A DNA stretch of 64,000 bases from Moniliella sp. 'wahieum' (GCA_003971905.1 RSEE01000001.1:1178001-1242000), one strand, 5' to 3'. Shown: positions 44,749 to 56,011, counted from the first letter of the stretch. Numbers and translations: made by a program. The notes: a model not told the origin generated them from the letters alone.

Positions 44749-46481
44749 ATGTCGAGCAGCGCTGCTCCCCCGGCCCAGTCGCAGCAATCCATGTCCGACG
44801 CCATTCTCGCTGCTGCCGAGGTCGCCTCCACAGCCCAGGGCCCCGCTCAGGCCGAGGCTGTGCAAGACCTTGTAGACACGCTCGTCGCCACCGCCGAGCA
44901 AGCCCCTGTGTGTTCCAAGATGTACCCCTGACTGGAGAGGCAGTTCGTATGACTGGTGCCTACTCTCTTGTTGCTTCTGCTGGCACTTTCTCTCCGTTTC
45001 CTTCCCCCCCACAAGGACGACCCCTCGTCCTCTGTCAAGCCCAAGCCCAAGCCCAAACGCAGGCCCCACTCCAACCGACCCGGCAGCTGCCGTCCTCCTG
45101 ACCCCGTTCCTCACCGCCGATACCACCTTTCTCCGCGCGGCGGGCCCGATGGATCAGCCTGGTCAACAACCTGGTTCAACAAGCACCAAACGTTCAAAGC
45201 GTGTGTCGTCCGATTGGCATCGGACGCTGAGGCGGTCAGCTCAGCGGAAGGCCAAGCGTTCGCGCACCAATTGACCACGAGCGTGGCCGCGCTCGTGGCG
45301 TTTGCGCAAACGCTTTCCGGTCGGCCGGACGAAACTAACGGTGCCCCTGGTAGCGGCTTGGATGCGAGCTAACGCAGGCCAGTGTGTCGGGCGACCGGGT
45401 CCGGGCAGGCGTTGATGGCGTTCGAGGCGGCTTGTGCCCAGGTGGGCATCCCGTTTGTCTCGCGCGACGGGGCCTCGGTGCAACGTCATGTGGCTGCGTG
45501 GTACTCGCATGTGGCCGAGGCGCGCATTTTGTTGGCCAGCATGCCCAAGCGCTCGAGGCGGGTTTTGACCTGTTGCTGTCTCTACCGGCCGTGCATGCGC
45601 ACCCACTCCAAGCACGCGCAGCGCGGGTGCGGATATTGCTACTGCTGCTGCTACAGGGCAAGGCGGCACCGTTGCCGCAACTGATGGCGCCGCACGTCAA
45701 GTCTGATTTGCAGGCTCGACAGCCGCGTTGATGACCAAGGCACGCAGAGCCAACGACCTGTTCGATCCCACCGCCCTCGCCGCTGCTTCGCTCGGATCGC
45801 GCCGACAAGCGCGGGGCGGGTCGCAATCGGCCGCACTGCTGGCCTCGGCCGAGGAGGCCAAACTGATGGCGTTGTACCATACGTTTGAGCGGGCCTTTGC
45901 CGCCAACGACTCGGCCGCGGTAGCTGCCCTGGTGGAGGGCGACAAGGCGCGGGTGTTTGTGCAGGACCAAGTACTGGGCTTGGCACAGGCGTGTGCCCAC
46001 CCACCCGGCCCGCCGGGTGCAACGTGCTGCGCAGCTCTACTCGTCAGTCTCGCTCCAAGAGCTGGCGGATTTCCTCCGGATCGACAGTAGCTTGCCCGCC
46101 GCCGCGCGCACGGCGCACGTGACGCAGCTCGTGCACGACACGGTGGCCCGCGGCTGGGTGCAGGCACGGCTGGAAGGCGCCAACGTATTCTTATCGCCTA
46201 CCTCGACGCTGGCCCTGGGCGGCGCCGAGTTGGCACCGGCCTTACGCGCCGCTCTGGCCAACACCCAGCGCGACCTGGCCAGCGCCGAGGAGCGCTCGCG
46301 CCAAATCGAAGCGACGCCTGCGTTTTTGGTCGCTGCCGCGCGCAGTTTGACGCGCCCGACCCCGGCACCAGCCCCGGCCCAAGCATCGGCCTCGGCCTCG
46401 GCCTCGGCCCTGCTCGCCCCGGGACCAGCCAGCGCCACCGAAACGCCTACTCCCGGCTCGATCACCACGCCAGGCGCGTAG
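44749..46481 (+). CDS. CSN3: COP9 signalosome subunit 3-like PCI protein
   Basis: CSN3 is part of the deneddylase that regulates cullin ligases. The ATG at 44749 gives MSSSAAPPAQSQQSMSDAIL. Helical-repeat segments follow: QALMAFEAACAQVGIPFVSR, HVAAWYSHVAEARILLAS, AHPLQARAARVRILLLLLLQ. Next is EEAKLMALYHTFERAFAAND with AAVAALVEGDKARVFVQDQ, matching CSN3 order ahead of the PCI winged helix (RRVQRAAQLYSSVSLQELAD, VHDTVARGWVQARLEGANVF). The tail helix LANTQRDLASAEERSRQIEA with PAFL parallels CSN3 (LDERL..MDQEI..NPQF). The C terminus is low-complexity Ala/Pro/Ser ending TTPGA. An intron and several indels (about 44900-45130, 45360, 45550, 45730, 45990) break the frame. Another PCI protein (Rpn3, eIF3) is possible. 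Confidence 0.68.
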
Positions 46482-46679
46482 CTTTAGCTGCGCTCGTCGT
46501 CCCTGGAACCTATCACGCACCACGCATTTCACCTCAGTCCCGCCGCGCTAGGCATACGATAGAAAGGCGGGCACGCGGTAGAGAGGGGGGTGAGGACAGA
46601 AGACGAAGGAAATAGGATTGATTGTACAGGGTTTATCGTTCATCGTTCATCTGATCGTTCATTTTCCATTTGGGCTTGC

Positions 46680-46768
46680 TCACGAGTCGTCCATCAGGAT
46701 CTGGATGAACTCCTTTTCGTTGATCTCGCCATCTTGGTCCAGATCAAACTCGTCGATCATCGCTTGAC

Positions 46769-46803
<35 letters not shown>

Positions 46804-47315
46804 ACACGAAAAAGAGGGGTTAGTTTAGCGGCAGGGCAAAGAAGTTGATAAAAAAAGAACGCACATCTCTCATCATCCAGCGACTCGCCCAGCTCTTTGG
46901 CCACGCGGCGCAAGTTGTGGAAACTAATTTTGCCTGTATGGTCGTCATCAAATAGGGCAAATGCGCGGTGAATCTCCTCCATAGGGTCGCGCTTGGCGAT
47001 CTTGTCGGCCATGACACGGGTGAATGCGTCGAGGGTAATGGTGCCCTCGTTGGCAGGATCGTTGGCAGCCAAGATGGACAGCACCTCGGCCTTGGGCAGA
47101 TCAAAGCCCAAGGCACGCATGGCCACCTTGAGCTCGTGGTAGTCAATGCGACCGTCCTTGTCGGCGTCAAAGAGGGTAAACGCTTCGCGGATCTCGGTGC
47201 GCTGCTCTTCGGTCAACTCGGGCAGCGCCGCGACGGACGGAGCAGCGGCGCTGCGCAAGGAGGCGGGGTAGACCTTGCGCTTCGGCTTGGCGGCGGGCGT
47301 GGTGGTGAAGCTCAT
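46680..47315 (-). CDS. CDC31: Centrin (Cdc31-type EF-hand protein)
   Basis: Calcium-binding protein of the spindle-pole body and nuclear-pore TREX-2 complex. The start at 47315 gives [22 protein letters not shown]-hand 1 is [20 protein letters not shown], followed by [17 protein letters not shown], a degenerate second loop [16 protein letters not shown]-hand 3 [20 protein letters not shown], and EF-hand 4 [20 protein letters not shown]. It ends LMDDS. The linker motif [13 protein letters not shown] is centrin-specific. An intron (about 46755-46865) separates SLDDE from QAMIDEFD; it contains an (AG)n microsatellite that forms the pyrimidine tract in the gene sense. The exact donor is unclear by one base. 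An in-frame upstream Met (47465) exists, but 47315 gives the usual centrin length. Confidence 0.95.
46770..46802 (-). repeat. (AG)16 microsatellite in centrin intron
   Basis: An uninterrupted AG run (CT in the gene sense) ends directly at the TTAG acceptor, so the microsatellite itself supplies the polypyrimidine tract. Confidence 0.9.
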
Positions 47316-47461
47316 CTGGGGCGCAGGCAGCAGCGCGGGAAGGGCCGAGGGCAGCGGGGTCGCCTGGGCTGCGAGAGCAGCCGATTGGGAGGCGGCGCGG
47401 ATCGCGGGGTGGCGTGGCCGCCTCGGGTCGGGTTTCATTCGTTCACGTGGCCGGCACATCA

Positions 47462-47473
47462 GCATGCATCATC
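47462..47473. promoter_or_regulatory. Palindromic element GATGATGCATGC (reverse orientation)
   Basis: Reads GCATGCATCATC on the + strand. It is about 150 bp upstream of the leftward centrin start and matches the GATGATGCATG core of the recurrent element. Confidence 0.38.
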
Positions 47474-47555
47474 GGTGAGTGCCACCGGCTAGGACAGGCG
47501 CAGTGGCATCCCCCTGGCTCATTTATGCGCATCGATGGAGATCATCGATCAGGGC

Positions 47556-47578
47556 TGAACGTCAACGGTGAACGTTCA
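47556..47578. promoter_or_regulatory. GAACGTC..GAACGTTC element
   Basis: Two GAACGT half-sites 14 bp apart, the second inside the palindrome GAACGTTC, about 240 bp upstream of centrin. Related to the GTTCAA palindromes at 32477 and 34684. Confidence 0.35.
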
Positions 47579-49864
47579 GAGTTACGCGTCGCGTACCGCG
47601 TATAATTGAAGTAGCGAGTTCGACTCGGGTCGCCATCCGCCATTCTTCACGCTCACAAGTCCATCCTCTTATTCTTGCGGACCTGATCCAGCTTCCGCAC
47701 CTCTCCCCCCACCCACCCCACCAGCATCAAGGAAAGCCAAGTGATTGTCCTGTAGCCCCGTGTTCGGTGTTTCGGGGCACAAAGCGCGATCGAGAGTCCC
47801 ATCACCTCTGCGATCGGTTCTATGTAGAGTGAGTGGCGCGGGCTCCGCAGTATAAGCCCATCTTCATTTTGATGGAACGATGCTCAATTGTATCTCCTCT
47901 CGTGGCTGTTCCCCCATAATGCAGTAGCTGTTCCGACCAATCAAGCCGCATGAGCGACCTCAAGGACAAACACTCTCGTTTTTTGTTTTTTGTTGTTACG
48001 CGTCTCAAAACCCGCCAGGAAAAAAGATTGAGCAGGATACTCTGTGCCCCGCCCCAGGCGGCCTTGGGTGAACTGACTGTCCTTGTTAGCACGCTTGTTC
48101 AGATGTTGCCCCATTTACGACTGCTGATGTGGGGGAGCATTGGCCCAGTCGTCTGGGGAAGCGGGAGATGCCACTTATTGGACTACGGAGCACCTATCCA
48201 CCCGCGTGTGTGTCCCGCCATACGAGACTCCTTGCCTGCACGCGCTCTCCTGTCTGTGTAGCGTTCTTTCTGCGCTACACCATACATGGGCTACTGTATT
48301 CTGTTTGGTGAGCAACGCGCTCTTTGTTATTGTCCTGGACCAAAACGAGACGATGGGCAGCTTCTTTTGGTCCTAGCCTTCCCTCCTGTGTTGTGGTTGT
48401 ATCCATCCACTTTTGAGCCATGGCCTCCCTCCTTTTTCTAAGAGTAGAGCAATGGGAATGTGGTGGCAGTCGCAATTGAGATCTGGTATGGGACGTATAG
48501 CGCAACAGAAAGAAATGAGACACCGAGTGCTGGGTGTAGTCGATTCATTGCAGTCTTCAGCGCGCGAGCAAACACAAACAAAGTGAATCGATCATCGGTT
48601 GCGCATTGGACCAGGCGGGCGGGGGAAGGGGAAGTTTGAGTACTACGCAATGTTGACAGAAGAGGACGGGGCGGGGGCGGGGAGTGCACGGGAAAGATGG
48701 CCGGTGTTAGTTTGACAGCTGAAGAAGAAAAACAAAAAACAAAAAAGAAACAACCTCTTGCTGGGTTGAGGGTGGCAATATGCCAACACCAATGCCAACA
48801 GCACTGCAGGGGTGACATGCGCGTGACAAGTGACACGCCCATGTCACAAAGCCACATGGGATTGGATGACGTAAGAAGCGCAGCGCTTGCCTCGGCATGG
48901 CGTCATGCGTCACGCGTCATGCATGGTGGCCATGCGTGTGGGGCGGCAGGGCTCGGTCTGCCTCGGGGCTGCGCGACGCCGCAAAGTTTGAATTGGAGCG
49001 AGGGAGCGGCTAGGTTGCGCGGAATAGCGGGGGCGCACGGGGCTGCGTCGGGGGGCATGCGCGGGCGGGCAGCTGGAGCGCTGAGGCTCAGCTGCTCGCA
49101 GCCGCCCGTCGCCCGACAGGGCCAGCAGACGGGCGGCGCTGCCAGGGGCCACGCGGCTGCAGGCCAGCAGCAGGCCGCAGCCGCCCGGCCGCACTGGCGC
49201 TGGGCGGGGATGATAGTGATAGCGCCCAGTGGGCGCAGGCTGGCGCAGCGCGGCGGGGGGTGCGCCCAGCGCCGCCGCACGGCGCCAGCGGCGCAACTAG
49301 GCTCACTCGGTCGCACGCGTGCTGGGGTTCGCACCTGCGCACTGGCGCCGCGCTGGGGCGGCGCGCAGACAAGCGGCGCGGTGCTGGCCGCGGCGGCAGC
49401 CAGCAGCACGCAGCAGCACGCACTCACGGCTGCAGCGCGTCGGGGCGGGCATGCCGCCTGCGTCTGCTGCCGGCTGCTGCCCCTTGCGGCCCCTGGCTGC
49501 CCCCTTGCGGCACACCCAGGCCACCCGCATCAAGTCCGTGCCCGCACCCGCCCAGTGCCCCCGCCGCGCGCACCCCGCCACTGTCCAGCACCACACTTGC
49601 CTCCCGCCGCCAGCTGTCCGCCCCCTGCCCCTCTCGCGCTCCGCCGCGGCCGGCAGGCTCCGAAACCTGGCAGCCTGTATCACCACCACCACACCCTCGC
49701 CTTCCTCCTCCACACCCCCGCCACCGCCCGCGCCGCGCCCCCGCCCCCGCCTCCGCCCTCGCCACCGCCACCGCCCCCATCCTCCGCGTGCTGCCTGTGC
49801 GCCCATCCGTGGGCTGCGCCCCCACATCGCTATCCCCCCCCCCCCGAGCTGCCTGCCCTGCGCC

Positions 49865-50288
49865 ATGCTCATCCACGGCCCCCCACCTCCTACGCCCCCG
49901 CCGCCGCTCCACCCGCCAGCGCCGCCGACCCAGCCGCTGCGTCCGGCTTCATGCCCCCGCCACCCCTCCCTGCGCTCCCCTCCGACGATACCCCGCCCGC
50001 ACCCCGCCCTGGGCCTCCCAGGCCAACCTCTTTGACCAGCCCGCCGCCCCGCCCGCTGCCAACGTGGCCAACGCCTTTAGCTTCTCCACCCTCGCCCAGC
50101 CCTTCGCCCCCGAACCGCCCCCGCCATCCCTCTCGGCCGCAGCCACCGCATCCTCCTTCTCCCCCTTCCCCGCCCCTGCTCTTCACCTCCCGCTCGACGC
50201 CTCCACCCCCACTCCCGCCTCTGCCCATCTCCGTACCCCAGTGGCCACCGCCGCTCAGATCCCTGCGTTGCAGGCCGCATTTTCCAAG

Positions 50289-50320
<32 letters not shown>

Positions 50321-51812
50321 GCAGCAGCAACAGTCGCGTCCCCACACGGCGGGCGACGTGTTTGCTTCTTCCCTTCCTCACCTTAGTCCCGGTGGGGCCG
50401 ATTTGGAAACGCGGCTTGCCCCCCACCTTTGCCAGTGGCGTGCCGCTCGAGCGGCGCGTCTCGCTCCAGTCCTTCCCGCCCACCGCGCCGACACCCGTGC
50501 CCACATCGGCTCAGGGGCTCGGTTCGTTTGCTACGCCCGCCTCGGCCCCACTGTGCCACGTCCTCTGCCCACCCCGTCCGCCGCGCAAGCTGGCAGTCCG
50601 CTTATGCCCGTGTACGCCGGTCCTGGTGCCGAGGCTACGGCGTCTGCACCTGCACCTGCACCTGCACCTGCGCTTTCCGGCAGCGCGGCCACGGGCCACC
50701 AGCTGACCCAGCTCGCCCAAACGGACCCGGCGCGGTTTGCCGCCGTGATGCGCGCACGGGTGGGGATGATGGTGCAGACGTATGGCCAGTCGAGTTCCGA
50801 AGGCCGCGCGACCGTCGAGGCTCGCGTGATGGACTGCCAACGGATCCTCAGCTCCATTGCCAATCGCCTGGGCGCGATGCAACTAGGTCCGAGCGCAACC
50901 CAAACCCAAGTACAAGTGCACCAGAGTCTGGTGTATGTGACGCAAGTGTTGCAGCAGATGCGCGCCGCGGGCGGTGTTGCGAACGGGATGGCGCCGCCTC
51001 AAATTTCCGAACAGCCTACGCTGGTTCAACCGGGTTTGAGTCCCTGGACCGGGGTGGACGTGTCGGGGATGCCCCGCCTGGCACAGCGGGATCCAGTGCA
51101 GCGTGGGCCCGCTTGGGCCCCGGTCCGACGGACCTGACGGTCCAGCTGGGTCCCAACACGCCCGACTTGACCCAAGAGCGATTCCTGCGCGCGCTGGAGG
51201 ATCTGATGAACCAGCGCGGCACGCCCATTCACTCCCGGCCCATGGTCGGGCCCAATCGGCCTTTGGACCTGTTCCGCCTGTTTGTGGTGGTGCAACGTCT
51301 GGGCGGCTCGGGTCGCGTACAAACACTTGCCGGCGCCGGAGGCGAAGGCGATGTGCCTCCTGTGGCCGGCTGGGCGCGGGTCACATTGGCGATGCAGTTG
51401 GCGTCGGATGAGGTGACGCCCGTGGCGTGCCGTCCGTTGGCGGCCCAGCTGTCCGTTGGTTCCTCGAGTTTTTGGGTCCGTTCGAAGAGTATTGGATTCG
51501 CGCGTGCGCGCGCACCGGCGCTCAGCCCCGCCAAACTCAGCAATGAACCAATGGAATCGCCTTCAGCAGCTGCGCCCGGCTCAGCAACAATCACAACAGC
51601 ACCCACAACAGAGCACAGCCGCAGCAGCAGCCGCAGCAACAAACAACAACAACAACAGCAGCAGCAGCAGCAGCAGCAGCTTCAGCAGCAACAGCAAACA
51701 GCAGCAGCAAGTCCAGTTGCAGCAGCAACTGCAGCAGCAGCAACAGCAACAACAACAAATCCAGTGCAACAGCGCCAAGCCCAGCTTCAGCAGCAGCAAC
51801 AGCAAACAACAA

Positions 51813-51867
<55 letters not shown>

Positions 51868-52978
51868 AGTTGTTGCAGCAACAGCAAGCTCAGTTTGCTG
51901 CGTCGCAATCGATTGGACTGCAACCGTCGACGATGTCGCCCCACCTGGCGGTACAGACGGGGGACAGTGTTGTGGGCCAAGGGTTTGTGCGTTCGCCAGC
52001 GCTTTCTGGGCAGACGGGTACCGTGGCACCTGCGCAGGCAGTGGTTCCTTCGTCGCCTGGTCTGTCGCAGGGTGTGGCCGGATTCGCTGCTGGCCAAACA
52101 GGCCGAGGAGCAAGCTTCCTTTCAGCGTGAGTTGCAAGCTGAACAGGCGCAAGCGTCCCAGGCGCAGCAGATCGCCTTGCAGCGTGCCCAGGCGACCCAT
52201 CTCCAGGAGGCGCGCCAGCGGCAGCAGCAGATCCAGGCGCAAGCGCAAGCGCGGATCCAGCAAGCCGAGAGTGGCGTGCGCACCGCCAGGCCATCAACCC
52301 GGGGTTGGTGTACCAAGCCGAGCAGGCGCTGCAGCAGGTGCGTGCCGATGCGCAGCAGTCGGTTTCTCAGGGCTTCCAACAGCTTGCCCAGCAGCAAGAA
52401 CAGATCCGCCGCCAGCTGCTTGCTCAGTACCAGCAGTACATGCAACGCCTCGCTGTCAATCAGGTCGCGTTTCTCCGAGTTGCTCCAACGGCACCAGATT
52501 GCCAAGCGCCAGTTCCTCAGCCAGCAAAGCCAGCAAGGAGCCCAGCCAGGGCGGCTTCGCCGCTGCTGGCTGCTCGCGCCACGCACGCTTCCCCGCACCT
52601 CTCGCCGCACGGCACGGTGGCACACTCGCCCATCGCGCAGCAGTCCCTCCCCGGATCGACCTTCCTCACGCCGCCCACCCTGATGCAAACCCAGTGGAAC
52701 GGTGCCCAGGCGGCCCAGCTGGGAACAGCGGGCAATGCCGCGCAGCTGAACGCAGCGTCGGCGGGACAAGTCGGAGGGCCCGCGCGGCCTCCGCCTCCCT
52801 CCCAACCTCAGCCGCAGTCCCTGCAGCCCCACCTCCACCCGCATCAACCCCAACTCGCCATGCAGCCTCAAGCTCAAGCCCAGGCCCAGCCCAGGCTCAA
52901 GCTCAAGCGCAAGCGCAAGCCCAGGCTCAGGCTCAAGCCCAGGCTCAGGCTCAGGCTCAGGCCCAGGCCCAGGCTCAA

Positions 52979-53018
<40 letters not shown>

Positions 53019-53350
53019 CGGCGCAGGCTCAGGCGCAGGCTCAGGCGCAGGCTCAGGCGCAGGCTCAGGCGCAGGCTCAGGCGCAGGCTCAGGCGCAGGC
53101 TCAGGCGCAGGCTCAGGCGCAGGCTCAGGCGCAGGCTCAGGCGCAGGCTCAGGCTCAGAGTCAGAGTCAGGTCCATTCCCAGCCCAGGCCTGAGTCTCAA
53201 TCTCAGCTTCAACCTCAACCGTACTCCCAGTTGCAGGCAAGCATGCAGCCTCCGTCGATGGAGAGCAGCCAAGCCGATTCGATCTCTATCACTGCCGACG
53301 ATTTGGAGCGGGCGCAAAGGGCCTTGCGTGTATGGAAGAACGTTTGTTGA
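49865..53350 (+). CDS. ARID-domain, Gln-rich SWI1-like chromatin remodelling subunit
   Basis: The ARID domain is at about 51160-51510: [48 protein letters not shown] and, one frame on, [12 protein letters not shown]. It is the DNA-binding module of Swi1/ARID1 in SWI/SNF. Upstream are a Pro/Ala-rich leader, a run of about 16 Gln (50288-50334) and a helical [20 protein letters not shown]. Downstream are Gln/Asn-rich tracts (51580-51880), coiled Gln-Ala helices ([20 protein letters not shown]), then an Ala-Gln array (52872-53165). It ends [18 protein letters not shown], where the frame may continue downstream. The start is uncertain: 49865 ([10 protein letters not shown]) is the first plausible ATG. 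At least five frame breaks exist. Confidence 0.75.
51580..51885 (+). repeat. CAG/CAA-rich polyglutamine-coding tracts
   Basis: Mixed CAG and CAA codons give several Gln runs in the ARID protein, with Asn-Ser interruptions. The mixture of codons argues for selected Gln tracts rather than a pure expanding microsatellite. Confidence 0.85.
52872..53165 (+). repeat. Ala-Gln coding minisatellite (CAGGCTCAGGCG)n
   Basis: Twelve-base units CAGGCTCAGGCG and variants are repeated about 20 times, encoding alternating Gln and Ala. Because the unit length is a multiple of three and lacks stops in any phase, all six frames stay open here (Arg-Leu and Glu-Pro-Ala-Pro in other frames), so only context identifies the true one. 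Confidence 0.9.
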
Positions 53351-53389
53351 TGGAGAGCAGTATGTTGTCCTCCTCTTGTTGTGTTGACC

Positions 53390-55371
53390 CTTGTGATGCT
53401 GACTACTATGGGGGAAACCAGAATCGTGGCGTCCGCTCACGTCCTTGACAGAGGGCCAAAAGAGCGAAGGTTTGAAGGGACTCGCAAGTTGGGCTGGCCA
53501 TCGTTGGCGTTGCGGCGCATGCTGCCCCATATGGACACCCTCTTTTCCCGACGCTTCAGCGCCGACAATGTACAACGTCGGTGCGCAAGTGCGCTAACGT
53601 CCGAGGGACAAGTTCGCCTGCCTGTCTTTCCCGCGCCTCTTGCCCGGTGGCGACTTTGATATGACAGCTCTCACGGTGGACCATGGTGCAGGTCCGGTCC
53701 TCTCGCTTGATACCGACACAACCCTGTTCATGACCACCCTCGTCTTGCTCCAGTCCAATCAGTTCCGTGATGCTCGGCAGACCCACCCCAACGATCCGAA
53801 CGCAGCAGCGCGTCAAGTGGCCTACTTGTTTGGTCCGACTTCGCTCAACATGATCCGCCATTACATCAATACGGCGCTCCAACAGATTTCCAAAGACCTG
53901 CCCGCTACGTTCCGTAAAATGCGGGATATGTTTGCCAGCAAGCAAAACCCACAACGCAAGAATACCGCGCCGGCCAATATGCTGCCGTCGGCCCAAGGCA
54001 CCCAGGCGTGGCATCTCAACCTGCCGGGGACACTACAACGGTCGCCGGGCCCCATGTCAGCACCGTCATTGGATCCGATGGGCGCTCCGCGCGTCGCAGG
54101 ACGCAAAAGATCCAACAGACCATGTCGAATCATCATGCGTCGGCGTCCGATTCCCCCGCCATGGGCGCTGCGAAGCGCCCTCGCACTGCCAGTTGTGCCC
54201 TGCCGGCACAAGCTGCTGAAACGGCGGGGACGGGCACGTCGGAAGGAACGGCCGCGCCCCTGACGACGGACCATTCGCCCCGTGGTCGTGGCCGGGGGAG
54301 GGGCCGAGGCCGGGGTCGTGGCAGGGGACGAGGAAGGGGACGAGGCGGACGCGCTCGTCTTGCCTCGCCCCGTTCACCCGAGACCAAAGCGGACGAGCCT
54401 GGGTCGGTGCCTGGGTCGGTGCCTGCCGCTCCATCGGGCTCGCCTACGACGGAACATCGGCCACACTCAAGCCGCCAGCCGGTGGGCATCACAGCAAAGC
54501 CGCCGCCCGTGGACTGCGCCTTTCGGCCGAAGTGTTGGCCGCGGCCGCGGGCGGTGCCTGCGCACACACCCCAGGAGGAACAGCCTCCTTGCTGCGTACG
54601 GCCATCGACCTGTCTTCGCCTACCGTTGCGCCCCTACTGCGCCGGCGACGGTGCCTGCCACCGCGCCGGAAAACCCGCCGAGTCACCCCGCCGACGGTGA
54701 GCGGGACGGTGCGGGTACGGGTCCCCAGTTGGTCCCATCGGCCACCGATGACGGTGCCGGTGCCGGTGCCGGTGCCGGTGGCAACGCGGTGCTCCCCAGC
54801 GATCTGGATGGTATTCCGCCCGATATGTTGGTGTGGCCGGCTCGGGTCGGGGATGGAAGCGTTTGGTCTGGAGGTGCTCGAGATGCCGATGGACATTTAT
54901 GATCTGATCAACATGGATGCTACGACGGACGATGTTGCGGACACGGCGGGGGCGCGACCGTGTCGTCGTCGACGACGATGAGCGTGTCGGCGCCTGCGCC
55001 GCCTTCGGGCCAAGCGGCTGGTGCTGGGTCCGGGTCCATGTCGCAAGAGGCGCTCCTGCATGCGCTCACACCGGCTGCCACGCCGGCCTGACGCTCAGTG
55101 CGGGCGGTAGCAGTGCGTCGCCGAGCCATGACCCTCCGGTGCACGCCGGCACGCCCACCAAGGCGCCGGCCTCGGGCGGCTCGCACCCGTCAGTCCGGTC
55201 CAGGGGGGCAGCCGGCTGTTTGCTGGCAGCCTGTTGGACCCAAGCGCAAGCGAAGTAGCCACCAAGGGCAATGCGCTCGAATGCTCTTGCCCGCTCCCAG
55301 TCTGGACGGCGGGCGGACCCCATGTTTATTTGGACGGCGATGACCCGGCATGGAACTCGTATTTCCCCTAG
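53390..55371 (+). CDS. Coding region downstream of ARID gene: same gene or separate
   Basis: Protein-like sequence resumes after 53390: FACLSFPRLLPGGDFDMTAL, TDTTLFMTTLVLLQSNQFRD, QVAYLFGPTSLNMIRHYINT and ALQQISKDLPATFRKMRDMF. A long RGRGRG tract (about 54285-54350), AT-hook/RGG-like, follows. Next come a Gly/Ala/Ser region, an acidic-hydrophobic patch FGLEVLEMPMDIYDLINMDA (about 54855-54920) resembling an activation domain, and the end DGDDPAWNSYFP at 55371. At least four frame changes are needed. No family is recognised. The gap from the ARID protein is short and both are disordered nuclear-type sequences, so it may be the C terminus of that protein. Confidence 0.45.
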
Positions 55372-56011
55372 CCCCACGCAGGGAGAAGGAAAATGGAAAG
55401 AGGAGAAGAGGGGCAGCCTATTACTATTACGTTGGCTCGTCTGATTTGTGTTTATTTGTTTGTTGGTTCGCTTGCTCGTTTGTTCGTTTGCTTGTTATCC
55501 TGCTGGTTGGCTCGTCGGTTGGACGGCGGGGCACATGTGATTGCGATGGTCGCTGCCAGCATCTTTCCCCCCTCCCACGTGCGATGCCGCCTGTGGTATA
55601 TACTTACTCTTGGCCTTGGAACATCTCGCATGCCTTGTGCGGAGCAACCTGGTTTTCTTGGGGTGGAGCTGCGCCTTTCGTAGACCGCATATCGAACGAA
55701 ACACGCCAGTCCCGTTAGGCTATCATAGTATTGAGCCTTCCAGAGAGAACTTTGGCCAGGGGAGAACCTCCAATGACTACGTCGGAACGTCAAGAAAAGA
55801 AGGCCAACTAACCGACCTTTATTCCGACATCGGCGTCACTCTCATCAAAACGACCTATTGCTTTTCCCTCCCTAGGTCTCTTCTGAGCGACTGTGTGAAA
55901 AAACTGATGGGGGGGGGGGTAATAGAGTAATGGATGAAGAAGTACGATATGCAAAAAAGGCAAAAGATATACCAACTGCCCACAACGGGAGTGGTGAAGG
56001 AAAGCAAGGGA
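55372..56011. other. Convergent intergenic region
   Basis: 640 bp between two convergent genes. It is comparatively AT-rich, with a GTTTGTTTG/TTGCTTG run at 55445-55500. No gene is seen; it probably holds both 3' untranslated regions. Confidence 0.5.

Larger units (their letters stand above)
47316..49864. other. Intergenic region, centrin to ARID gene
   Basis: No conserved gene over 2.5 kb. It includes the centrin promoter with the elements at 47462 and 47556. From 48.95 to 49.8 kb the DNA is extremely GC-rich, and long frames are open on both strands without protein-like sequence. The true 5' end of the ARID gene may lie inside this region. CGTCATGC repeats occur at 48900-48925. Confidence 0.45.

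Noticed and set aside
48697-49860. Very long open frames on both strands (over 600 codons)
   Set aside because: They arise from extreme GC content, which makes stop codons rare. Composition is Ala/Pro/Arg-random, both strands are equally open, and no domain is visible until the ARID gene.
52872-53165. Glu-Pro-Ala-Pro-rich ORF on the minus strand and an Arg-Leu-rich ORF in another plus frame
   Set aside because: Both are alternative readings of the same 12-bp minisatellite. The Gln-Ala frame leads into the natural ending [18 protein letters not shown].
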